From NCBI GenBank assembly GCA_020002185.1, contig CM034534.1:12825810-12889809 (forward strand): DNA of 64,000 nt, written 5' to 3'. Numbering within the stretch: the stretch's first letter is position 1; each line of letters opens with the position of its first letter. This DNA comes from Paraescarpia echinospica. Its lineage: Eukaryota; Annelida; Polychaeta; Sabellida; Siboglinidae. Made by a program: the position numbers and the translations under genes. Under the pieces are notes generated by a model, which was not told the DNA's origin, ran no database searches, and saw nothing but the letters and a program-made list of their open reading frames with translations. Positions 21,960 through 32,128 of this stretch are shown here, piece after piece.

Positions 21960-22130
21960 TAAGCTCTCACACAGCGCTTTACAGTTTACTCCCTGGCAGA
22001 CATGTTCGATCGAACACCATCTCGACTTTTCTTTGTAGAATTCAGCCGCCATGCAATTAATGCGCGAAGACCATTCGTACACAACTATCTACAACAAGGA
22101 GGTCATTCATACAGCTGCGTGGACTAGATC
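21960..22130 (-). repeat. SINE 3' fragment
   Basis: On the minus strand it contains TGTGTACGAATGGTCTTCGC, GCATTAATTGCA and AAGTCGAGATGGTGTTCGAT, shared with the SINEs at 6585 and 56366. The 5' part is cut where a hAT-like terminus begins at 22131. Confidence 0.75.
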
Positions 22131-22490
22131 AGTGGTTCTCAAACTTGGGTCGTGGCCCTCCGGGGGGATGTTTGGCAATTTCAGGGGGCCGTGGGGCGAC
22201 GCCTGGTAAAAATAATTCGTATACTATTAAAACGTTCCTTTACTCGTGCTTGATATTCACAAAATGCGTAAATCAAATCGTTATGCCGTTACAGTGTCAA
22301 GAAACCTCACGCTATCGGAGAGCAGTTGATAGCCTAGTGTGCCAAGACCATGGTCAAACTTGTCCTGGGGGAGAAGAATGCTCATAAACTTGCTGTTATT
22401 TCTCTTCCCAGTGTGTAGCATTTCTGCTATTTCTGGATGTTTAAATCTACTTTCCTGAGGTTTAATTTGATAAATAAGGAAGGTCAAGCC
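22131..22490. mobile_element. hAT-like element terminus and flank
   Basis: CAGTGGTTCTCAAACTTGGG at 22131 is a classic hAT-type terminal inverted repeat, followed by the GGGGCCGTGGGGCGAC-type G-rich subterminal region. The opposite terminus was not found, so the right boundary is arbitrary. No transposase recognised here. Confidence 0.55.
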
Positions 22491-22620
22491 AGTAGATAGC
22501 CATATTGTTAACCAACCGCCTTAGTTACGTAATTACACCAACTCGGTTGCAGATGCGCTCAGTGGGGCGTGATATTCTGTTGCTAGCGTTTCTAGGTCAG
22601 CAGGTGGTTTCACTGTAATC

Positions 22621-23117
22621 TTAGAAGGTGTTCCACAATGCCGAGTTTGAATTGTATATTGCATTAGCCAATAGAAATGATGGAAACCTGTCATATGATG
22701 TGTAATTAGGTCCGCTTATATAAACGTCTGTTGTACGCATTTCGCCATCTGGGCGCTGGCGAAGGACTGGGACAGATCCAGGGTTGAACGAGACAGGTTG
22801 CCCTGTTGCCAAGAGAATGGCAAGTCGTAAAGCGTGGTGGGAATCGTTAACGTGGGTTACGTTCCCAAGCTTGTGTGTGTGTGAAATATTCAGTGTCCAG
22901 AGTGACTGTTCGGTCGAGCTTCGAAGAATCCATGCCGCCACGTCAGCAGTATATTGAGACAACGTTCCGGTCGGCCCCAACGTATTTGCGTCGATGAGCG
23001 ATAATCGCGACGCGCTCACCCAGCTCGGGCCGTCCTCGAACAGCGGTCTCACAGCGACATCGTCAGAAAGCTTGACCGAATGCGACTCGCAGCAGCTGGC
23101 GGTAAACGTATACTGCT
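22621..23117 (-). CDS. protein-like ORF of unknown family
   Basis: Open for about 165 codons between stops (TAG at 23116-23118 upstream, TAA at 22621-22623). No ATG early in the frame, so it is a fragment, an exon, or the 3' end of a larger ORF. It contains FTASCCESHSVKLSDDVAVR, GPSWVSASRLSLIDANTLGP, TADVAAWILRSSTEQSLWTL and DVYISGPNYTSYDRFPSFLL. Composition is balanced, GC-rich and CpG-rich compared with the surroundings, with no low-complexity bias, as in real protein. I recognise no domain. It could be a host exon, part of a DNA transposon, or an inserted foreign (e.g. viral) gene remnant. Confidence 0.4.
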
Positions 23118-23345
23118 AGGCGCCGTCATTCGCGCGAACCCGTTCATCCGACTTCTCGATCGTTTGCGACAGGACAAGACCTCTCGATCGAATTCGTAGC
23201 GGCCGGCGGTAAGCGCCTACTGCCCGGCTTCGTCTTTCAGTTGAACGCATTCAACTGACTTCGCAATTGTTTGCGACCGTGCGATCATTGAACGGACGCG
23301 ACTCGAGAATTCGCGGCGTACGACGGCAATCGTCAAGTGCCCGAC
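23090..23345 (+). repeat. CpG-rich degenerate tandem units before the PHD LINE
   Basis: Related blocks GGCGGTAAACG...(23098), GGCGGTAAGCG...(23205) and GACGGCAATCG...(23322) recur at about 107 and 117 bp, each with TTGCGAC words between. This resembles promoter monomers in the 5' UTR of a LINE, but similarity is modest and the first unit overlaps the minus-strand ORF. Confidence 0.4.
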
Positions 23346-24283
23346 ATCATCATTGGTGACATGGCAGGCTCCGTACGACATACCCCTACAAGTTGCACTT
23401 TTAGATGTACCCTGTTCATGATTTTATGTCTGCAGATCACTTTTAGGTTTCTAAATGATCCCAATTTCAAAAAGTTTGAGAGTTTCCATAGCAACACAAA
23501 CGAGACCTATGTCAACGCCAAAGCTAGACAAGACATCCATTCTGTCACGTCCTACTACATCTACAGTCCCATATGGAAAACCATAGCCCAATTGAAATGT
23601 CTCAAATCCAGCACCTCCACTGGATTACTGATCACTCCTCTACCGTACAAATCCAGGACAACAACAAAATTCTCCATACTTCTATGCATCATGCTATCAG
23701 GATATGTTCAACTAAATCCAGGCTCCTCCAAATGTCACTCATGTAAGAAATCACTAAAGTCTAATGCACTCATCCTAACTTGTAATGATTGTAATAAATC
23801 AACACACATCAAATGCGCCAGGATATCAAGACAAGAATTTAATAACACTTACAGAAACCTAAATGTACCATGGCACTGTTCAAATTGCTCAGCACCCTGG
23901 GGCATTTGCCATGGGGATGTCCTAAATGACCATAAAGCAATTCAGTGCGACCACTGCCTAAACTGGATCCACACACAATGCTGTGCAATAGATGACAATG
24001 GATACAAACGATTAATAAATTCCTCACGTTCGTGGGCCTGCCCCGAATGCAACAAGTTCAACTTCACAAATTCTTTCTTCAGAGATACAGAAATCCCAAC
24101 GGCAAATCCCTTTTATCTTCTGGACAGTAACAGTCATAACCTAAACGAAACCACCAACAACAATACAACTAATAGCAAGAAAGCATATAGACCGAAAAAG
24201 AGACCAAACTTCAGATGCATCCTCGTAAACTGCCAAAGCGTTAAAAAGAAAGTCTCGGACATCGAAGCACTAAATCATGGTTA
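23337..24283 (+). CDS. LINE ORF part with PHD-like zinc fingers
   Basis: An open frame (translated from a non-ATG codon; ATG at 23361) of about 310 codons. Residues about 130-185 and 190-240 carry two Cys/His arrays (CHSCKKSLKSNALILTCNDC, HIKCARIS, WHCSNC; then IQCDHCLNWIHTQC, SWACPEC), i.e. PHD-type fingers known from the ORFs of CR1-group LINEs and relatives. The end, FRCILVNCQSVKKKVSDIEA, is the start of an AP-endonuclease, so fingers and endonuclease appear to be in one ORF. The frame then shifts. Confidence 0.85.
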
Positions 24284-25032
24284 GATCCCTAAAAAAAATG
24301 GAGAAATATTCCCAAGCAACTTTAACGTCTTTAGAAAGGACAGAGAAACAGACACTACTGGAGGGGATATTTCAAATATCAAAAGATGACCTCATCACGA
24401 GCCACCTACCAGACCTAGAAACTAACAGTGAAAGCATTTGGACTGAAACCCAGATAACAGGAATGAAACCAATAATCATGTGTATCCTCTATCGTGCCAC
24501 AAATGACTCTCACGGAACTCAAATCGAAGAACTAGACCTAGCCCTTTCTAAATTAGGTAACAAGATCAACACACATGTCATCATTAATGGCGATTTCAAC
24601 CTCCCTAACATCAATTGGGAAATTCACAAAGTCACACCTAACAATGGATACAGTACAACTGCTGCCAATAAATTACTCTCTCTTACAGAGGAACATGGAC
24701 TGATCCAACATATCAAGGAACCCACGCACAGACAGAGAAATGCCAACAATATTTTAGATCTTGTCTTCACCAATAGACCTGGGTTAATAAAGAAGATAAA
24801 TGTAGTAGACGGAATAGCAGACCATAGCACAGTCATCATTGATGTAAACATCTCGCCCAAACGCAAACATCGTCCGAAACGTAAAGTCTTCATTAGAAAT
24901 AAAGCCGACAACATTAACATCCAGAAATCTCTTGAAAACTTTACACATGAATACTTCTCTCAAAACCAAAACATGACAGTCAATGACAAGTGGAATCTTG
25001 TTTCCACGAAAATCATCAACATTATGAACTAA
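24277..25032 (+). pseudogene. LINE endonuclease remnant
   Basis: Continues the element in another frame: MCILYRATND, HVIINGDFNLPNINW, NILDLVFTNRPGLI and GIADHSTVIIDV. These are the GDFN, LDLVFTN and DH motifs of the APE-type endonuclease. A deletion near 24283-24300 removed part of the N-terminal catalytic region, and TAA at 25030 interrupts before the RT. Confidence 0.9.
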
Positions 25033-25098
25033 TATGTACCGCACCGTCTTACTACTTCAAGACACAATCTTCCCTGGTTCAATAAAGATTTAAAGAAA

Positions 25099-25875
25099 AT
25101 GTGCAAAAGAAAGAAACAGCTATGTAACAAAGCAAAAAGAACTAGAAATCCAGAAGACTGGAAAGAATTCTGTGACATCAGGAGAAACATGCATAAACAT
25201 CTTCGTTCTGCTAGACTATCCTACATAAGTCAATTCCTGACAACAACAATAACAGAGAAACCTAAATCATTTTGGAGCTTCATTTCTAAACTTAGGCAGG
25301 ATAACCAGGGTATTGGGGACCTTAATATTGCGGGTAACATCATTAGCGACGACAAACATAAAGCAGAAGCCTTAAACAATCAGTCCCAAAGTGTCTTTAC
25401 ACACGAAGGAAATTCCACCCTACCAGATATGGCCAGAAGTCCACATGGAGAAATCCCCAAACTAACAATTTCACTTAAAGGAGTACTTGATCAACTTTCC
25501 AAAATTAACATTTCTAAATCGCAAGGACCAGATGGCATTCCACCATGGTTCTTAAACAGATATGCCTCTCATCTAGCACCAGTAATACATGACATTTTCC
25601 AATCATCTGTTGACTCTGGACAAGTCCCCAATACCTGGAAAGAAGCCAATGTAACAGCAGTTTTTAAGAAAGGAAGTAGAGCAGAAACATCTAACTACAG
25701 ACCAATATCCTTAACACCTGTGGTTTCTAAACTTCTTGAACACATCATACATAGTCGCATTATGAAACACCTTGAACAGCACTACATTCTAACTGACCAC
25801 CAACATGGCTTCCGTGCCAAAAGATCAACTGAAACACAATTAATTCAAACAATCCATGACAAGCAAATCACTTGA
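25099..25875 (+). pseudogene. LINE RT domain, N-terminal part
   Basis: From about 25070 PWFNKDLKKMCKRKKQLCNK, then SKSQGPDGIPPWFL, VFKKGSRAETSNYRPISLTP and HQHGFRAKRSTETQLI: RT motifs 0-2 of Jockey/CR1-superfamily elements. It is interrupted by a shift at about 25860. Confidence 0.92.
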
Positions 25876-26359
25876 TGAGAAGAAATATGTAGACATGGCC
25901 ATCCTTGACTTCACCAAAGCATTCGATAAAGTTCCACATAAAAGACTAATCCACAAACTCAAACACTATGGCATCACAGGCCCAATATCATCATGGATAA
26001 ATAGCTTCCTTACAGGAAGAACTCAACAGGTTGTTATAAATGGATCCAAGTCAACATCAACTCAAGTCATTTCTGGGGTACCACAGGGCACAGTACTGGG
26101 GCCCCTACTTTTCCTACTTTACATAAATGAACTGCCAGACAATCTTTCCTCAACTGTTCGCCTTTTTGCAGACGACTGCCTGTTATATTCACCGATTAAA
26201 ACTGACCAAGACACATCTGTCCTCCAAAACGATCTGCTCAAACTTGAGAAATGGCAACACACGTGGCTTATGAAATTCAACCCCACTAAATGTTACAATG
26301 ACAATAGCCTCAAAAAAACCGACACCAAATCTCTACACCTTCTGCGGACAACAACTTAA
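25856..26359 (+). pseudogene. LINE RT domain, catalytic part
   Basis: [20 protein letters not shown] (motif A), GVPQGTVLGPLLFLLYINEL (motif B) and LFADDCLLY with the catalytic ADD (motif C) are intact. A frameshift follows at about 26290. Downstream to about 26960, broken frames show RPILEYASASWDPH, IERTQRQAARFCKNNYSREP and WNSLP-type thumb/C-terminal motifs. The whole element runs from about 23100 to 27030. Confidence 0.92.
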
Positions 26360-27030
26360 ATCTGTTGAATCGCACTATTATCTTGGCATACATATATAAA
26401 ATACGTTAAATTGGACAATACAAAGCAACTCAGTCACAAAAAAGCACAACAGACATTGGGAATTATTAGAAGAAATTAAAATAAATGCCCAACCCAAATC
26501 AAGTCCATAGCCTACAAAACCCGTGTCCGCCCTATACTTGAATATGCGTCAGCATCATGGGATCCACATTGCCTAAGAAATATCAAACTCATAGAAAGAA
26601 CACAGAGACAAGCCGCCAGATTTTGTAAGAACAACTATTCTAGAGAGCCAGGAACGGTACCACAACTCCTTAAAGATCTCCAGTGGGACACCCTCCAATC
26701 AAGAAGAAAAACCCAAAGACTTAGCATATTATATAAAATGGAACATAACCTCATAGATATCCCACTAGATCAATACATCAAACGCAACACCAGATGCTCA
26801 CGTAAACATAATAAACAGTTAGTACAAATCAGGCACTCGACAAACATATTTGGAAACAGCTTTTTCCCAAGTCACAATAAAAGAGTGGAATTCTCTACCT
26901 CCAAGCACTGTATCAAGTACATCACTGAATTCATTCCAGATTAGCCTAGCCCAACATGTAAACAAATAATCCATAAGAGCCACCATGCGCACTCCGTAGG
27001 ACATTTTGCCAGTCAAAATACAGATACAGA
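26360..27030 (+). pseudogene. LINE C-terminal region and 3' end
   Basis: Same element: KTRVRPILEYASASWDPHCL, RKTQRLSILYKMEHNLIDIP, then IKEWNSLPPSTVSSTSLNSF in a different frame, followed by a short 3' region. Stops and shifts are present. Confidence 0.85.
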
Positions 27031-27640
27031 TCACTCGTGCGGCCGAGATACACCGTTCTAATCGTGTTCTGAGCTCGGCGTGTTGACTTCAACAAACGTT
27101 CGTATATATTCGAGATGGGACTAGCCCAGTGTAAATGTCTATTTTCTGATTGAACGCATCTATTATTTGCTGTATTATGATTAGTAGTTAGCTGTGGTTT
27201 TGAAGTGAGGTATTATTACCCTTGAAGTATTCACATATATATGTATATATGTGTATGTGTGTGTAGTAACAGATTACTGTAATGAGTGTCCGCGAAGACT
27301 AGCTTATACTGTGTATTTATATTATTGGAGTTATTCTTAGATAACAATTGGCGCCTAGTGTATGGTCGTGTAGCGGTATAATCCACCTTAGAAAGGAAGT
27401 GGAATTTGATAATCGAAAGATTCAGTGTTATTGTTTATTATGTTCTATTAAGATTTGGTTACGGGATTTCTATATTCTGTTTATTTTGTTAATCAATATA
27501 TTTACCAAAAGGAAGATATCTTGTAATAAAGTTTATTAAATTTCCCTCGTTCTTTGTTGCTTGTTCACGATAACCGTTCTTTCTCATATGCGTTGACCTT
27601 GATATATAAGAACCCTACTAGACTGAGCCATCTAGTGTAC
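27031..27640. other. AT-rich unassigned spacer with TATG/TG repeat
   Basis: 27228-27265 is a degenerate (TA/TG)n tract. Otherwise nothing recognised. Confidence 0.5.
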
Positions 27641-27879
27641 GGAGACCTCGCTAATCCGTGACACAGTGATACTATCCGCCGCAGAATGTGTTAACTTTCT
27701 TTGAACATCAAAGAACAGGTGATCCAGAAAATCAAAAGTGCTGGTTTGTTCAGCATCCAACTTAATTGATGAACCGACAGATGTTCGATCCTGCTTCCAG
27801 TGATGGTGTTCGTCAGGTTCGTTCACAATGGAGACCTGAAGGAAGAATTCTTATTTTGTGATGAACTCGAGTTAACATC

Positions 27880-28700
27880 CACAGGTGGAAGATGTGATTG
27901 ACATACTGACTGAATTTCTTGAAGCCGAAGGCCTGGAACAATATATGTGGTGTGTGTACCGACGAAGCATATGCAATGCTTGTATCTCGATCAGTATTTG
28001 TAACCCTCGTCAAACGAAAAGGTCAACGTGCCTTCTTACTTCATTGCATGATACACAGACAAGCCATTGCATCAAAGACACTACCCCAGGCGCTCCTGGA
28101 AACCCTTGACACAGTCATAAAAACTTCAGGGGAAAGAAACCTTGATCATTGATTTTTTTTTAAAATAAAATCTTTCGTGCACAAGTTTGAGATTGGAGGC
28201 GCAAGATTGGCTTAGACAACTTCGCAATGTTGGAAACGGTATCAGAAGTCGCCGAAGATTGTGATGACGCAACACAGAATTTGATAATTGAGCACATGAA
28301 AGCACTGGAAGTGGAATTCACAAGATACTTCCCGGATATATCTAGTCAAACAATTCGGTTGGTGGTGAATCCATTCACCCGCCTGTTGCGTGTGTACCAG
28401 ATGACAACGGTGCTGCACAAACATAGCTTCTTTGTCTCCAGGAAGGTTCAGATGCCAAAATGAAGTTCGAATCTGAAACTGTTACAATGTTCTAGTCATC
28501 CGTGGGAGTTACCTATCCCAACTTGCGTGGCGTTGCCCTGCGTCACCTTCATTCCCTTCAACCTACCGCTGTGAGGCTGAGTTCTCTGGTCTCGTGCACA
28601 CCAAAATAAAATGGTGGTGCATGATCTCCGGTGTGGACTCACTATAACGAAACCCAGAATCAATAAGCTTGCCGATGCTTTGTAGCATCATCTATCCCAT
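27880..28700 (+). pseudogene. decayed hAT transposase, ZBED5/Buster-like
   Basis: 27945-28110 reads GVCTDEAYAMLVSRSVFVTL, VKRKG and LLHCMIHRQAIASKTLP. This is the VCTDG-A-AM...G-F-x-LVK...HC-IHR-ALASK-LP signature of ZBED5-like hAT proteins. 28280-28460 reads MKALEVEFTRYFPD and VNPFTR, and 28490-28590 a YPNLRGVALRHLHSLQPTAV remnant of the dimerisation region. Stops and frameshifts throughout. Confidence 0.75.
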
Positions 28701-31700
28701 TGAAGCTCGAACCGACCAGCACATACAGTTCTTTGTGTAACATCAGTAAGATATGACTTCAAATAATTCTTGGTGTTATACAGTCTCACCTATCTGATTG
28801 AACGAATCAAAACTGATGTTTCTTTATGCAGCATCAGAAAGATACACAATTCACAATCATGAAGTTTGTTGGTGTTATGCAGTGTCGCCTATTTGATTAC
28901 CAGCAGCATATTTTACTTACGCACACACACGCACACACACACACACACGTATGTATACTGCATGTAGGTAAGACACTCCCTACCGTTTTCCTATACGTTA
29001 ACATGGTCATAGTATACCAAATTTATGACACGTGCTATATAATGTGTAAAACATTAAATGGTTATGCTAACGTTGCATATTCTAAAAATATGCTAGCCAA
29101 CATGCCATAAATTTGATTAAACCCAATGTTTTTTCATGAAAGATACATAATAGGTACCACACATACTTTGCAAGATAAATATTATGTTAACTATAATTTA
29201 ACAACTACAATAGCTTAACATATGAGTAGTTGTGTACATACATCATGTTTTCAAACGATTCGCACAAACATGTACATGATGCTATTGGATTGTTTCCCTT
29301 GTCATTATCACCAGTAGCTAGGGTCTGAGACCTGCATCGTAAATTAGTATTTACAATATCCTTCAAACATTTTAAAAATCGTACAAACTTCCTGACCACA
29401 TTTGCTTTGAGCTGCAAGGAGCATCCTCATTTTACACGAAAAACCAATGAACTATGCTGTCTTGGTGATTCCTAACTCCGTGATCAGCAAGCACGTTTAA
29501 TCAACGTTCTCATTTTATTTATAATATGCCTATTTATTTTATGGTTATTTATTTTTTCATTTATCACAAGAAGGCATGGCCAGTTCCGCGACTGGAATTT
29601 GGGTCGCAACCAAAACAGTTAAGAACCACAGCATTAGATTAAGAAGCAGTGGCATAGATTGTTGTTCCGTGTGTCATGGTATTGTGTGCGTGTGTGCGTG
29701 CGTGCGTGCGTACGTTCGCGTGTGTGCGTTTGTGTGCATCCAACAACATATCTGCAGAATAAAAAACGATATCTGTGTTTTACCTATTTATTCTGGGCAT
29801 TCCCAATACTTGTGTATAAATATTTGTCTTCACTTAAATGCGACCTACATATTCTATAAACTAACAAACAGCATATTCAGACATTAAACATTGCAGAATA
29901 CTTCCACATTGTTCAATGCAGATCTCGATATGTAAACATTGCATGTTTCATCAATGCTTTGACTTGCCTGAAAATGTTAAAGCATCGTTAATATATATTC
30001 AATATTCTACCATAGACATCTCTTGATAATCATTTCACAAACAAGACATGTTTTCCAAGTCCTACTAAATCAATTTCAAAGTTCATATAGAAGCAACACA
30101 GTCATCAATATCAACAAATCTTAAAAATTTAATATACATTTTCAAGACTGTAACAAGTTAATATGAGTATATTAGGAGGCACTTTTGAGTCTGTTTAATG
30201 TAGCATAGACAATAATTTGTCATGCAATGTATTAGTCTCAATAATTATAAAACATAGTTAGTTTCATGCAAAATATGGATAGTGTGTGAGGATGGATGAA
30301 GTAGTCTGGGGGTACAGAGGAGGGTGGAAGCAGGTGGAAGAGGATGGAAGTCATGTGGGACAGACAGTTGAAGAAATGGTTATCGGGAAAAGCATTGGAA
30401 CCCTGTGTGGTACCAGCTGGTGTATTTGGATTGGGAACACCGGCACTGACAGAGACAGGAGAAGCAACAGATGGCAGAGAACAAGGTTCAGAGAATGAGT
30501 AAAATGAAATGAGAAGACAGAAGGAAGATTGGGGAATTAAGATGAGATTGAATGAGAAATACATTAAAATAAAGTAGTTGGGAATAAATTGAGATAGGTA
30601 GGACATGTACAGAGAATGGCTGAGGAGAGAAACAAAGAGAAAATAAAAAACAGAAGATAGTGGTAGAAGGAGAAGGCGAAAAAACAAGAACCGCCAAGAA
30701 CAGGATAGGACAACTCATCGAGCGGGGAAAACAGACCACGTGATGTGCCCCCCCCCCCACCCCACAAGTGATCACGGCAAACAGATTCCACAGATCTTAA
30801 AATATGCCTTCACAAATTTGTGAAATTACAACTCAGATTGTTAATGTAAGTAAAATTTGAGTATATCAACATAGTATATCAACAGGAATTAAATACGAAA
30901 CTAAAAAACATTTTGCTGAATATGTTGCTTTTCATAAATTAGTAACAAGTATTAAGAATGATCAAACCACAGATTATATGAAGTTAGTTGTCATAAAACG
31001 TCACTCCACAGGTTAAAAGTTATACAGTTGCAACGTATGTTGATTCAGTGGCCCTAGCTGATTTAAGTAACTGTAGCATTAATTGCAATACCAACATATC
31101 TAAACAGTTTCAATTAGGCCTTGATTTTACACATTTCCAAATAACATATCTAAAAATAATGTCTGCTGAAAAATAGTATCTTAAATTTTACCTAAAATAT
31201 GTATAACTGACTCAATTAGACATATTTTAGAACAACAAGTTTCACCTAATAACATATTAACGTGTCTATACTATATCTAGAAAAAGTATCCCATGTAACA
31301 CCTAACTTCATAGCAATTTCATAACATTTATTACTAATTTACCCGACAGTTCATAGTAACTTTAAAATGGTGTACAATCACTGTTAGGGGTCAGCTATAA
31401 AGTATGTCATACTAACGGGTGTGGGGGGGTCTATGGACAAGTGTGATGAAACATTACATTGGGGGTCTCTTGTTAAGCATTATGCAATTATCTTTTAAAT
31501 CAAGACTTGTCAAGATATTACGTAGCATTAATTGTTCAGCCAGTTTTGGGGTAGATTTCAACAACATTCCAATGAAGAATCTGAAAAGTATTATTATTTT
31601 GTTACTTTAAAAAATAGATTTATATTTCATGTGTCAACATTGAGTCAATTCGGCCATGCAACAAATTAATGTAAGTTATTATTTTTTGTCAAAACGAACA

Positions 31701-31949
31701 TAATTTTAGAGGGTATACATGCCAGTGCAACAAAGCATGACAAATGTGAGTCAAATAGCATGACATACATTATGGATGGCCCCCTAAGTTGACTTTCTAA
31801 AGAATTAACTCACTGATTGGTCCGGCATAGTAGGAACAGCACAATTTGTTTGCAAATTCCCTTCATTCACCCTCTAACCCTACCCTCTCCTCTACCAACC
31901 CTACGACCCAACAACACATCCCTACAAAAGTCCACCGTTCTCGCTCCAA
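28701..31949. other. intergenic/3' flank of P5CS, mostly unassigned
   Basis: Contains (CA)n at 28919-28950, a GTGC/GTGT repeat at 29685-29740, purine-rich DNA at 30280-30720 (open frames on the pyrimidine strand are compositional), and a C-run at 30748-30758. The part nearest 31949 should be P5CS 3' UTR. No other gene recognised. Confidence 0.5.
31327..31332 (-). promoter_or_regulatory. possible P5CS polyadenylation signal AATAAA
   Basis: AATAAA on the minus strand about 620 bases after the P5CS stop codon. It is the first canonical hexamer I noticed downstream. AT-rich DNA produces such hexamers by chance, so this is only a candidate. Confidence 0.25.
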
Positions 31950-32128
31950 CTAGCTCTGCGCCTCCACCAGAGGGAGTTTCTCATGGAGGAACATACGGCT
32001 GCCGTTCTCCCCGAAGTCGGCGGCAGTTTCCCCTGATCCCTCAAGGATCCACTTTGTTGTTAGGAGCCCCTCCACTCCCACGGGGCCCCGGGCGTGGATC
32101 CGGGTTGTACTAATCCCTACCTCCGCTC
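31950..32128 (-). CDS. ALDH18A1: P5CS terminal coding exon
   Basis: 179 nt ending in TAG (31950-31952); acceptor TTCCAG. It encodes [20 protein letters not shown] and [10 protein letters not shown], the universally conserved C-terminal reductase block, then a variable tail ending VEAQS. The length and end point match other animal P5CS proteins. Confidence 0.96.

Noticed and set aside
29685..29740. Cys/Val-rich small ORF
   Set aside because: Translation of a GTGC/GTGT microsatellite.
30238..30791. Several overlapping minus-strand ORFs (Leu/Ser/Phe-rich)
   Set aside because: They come from a purine/pyrimidine-skewed stretch; no start, domain or splice context supports coding.
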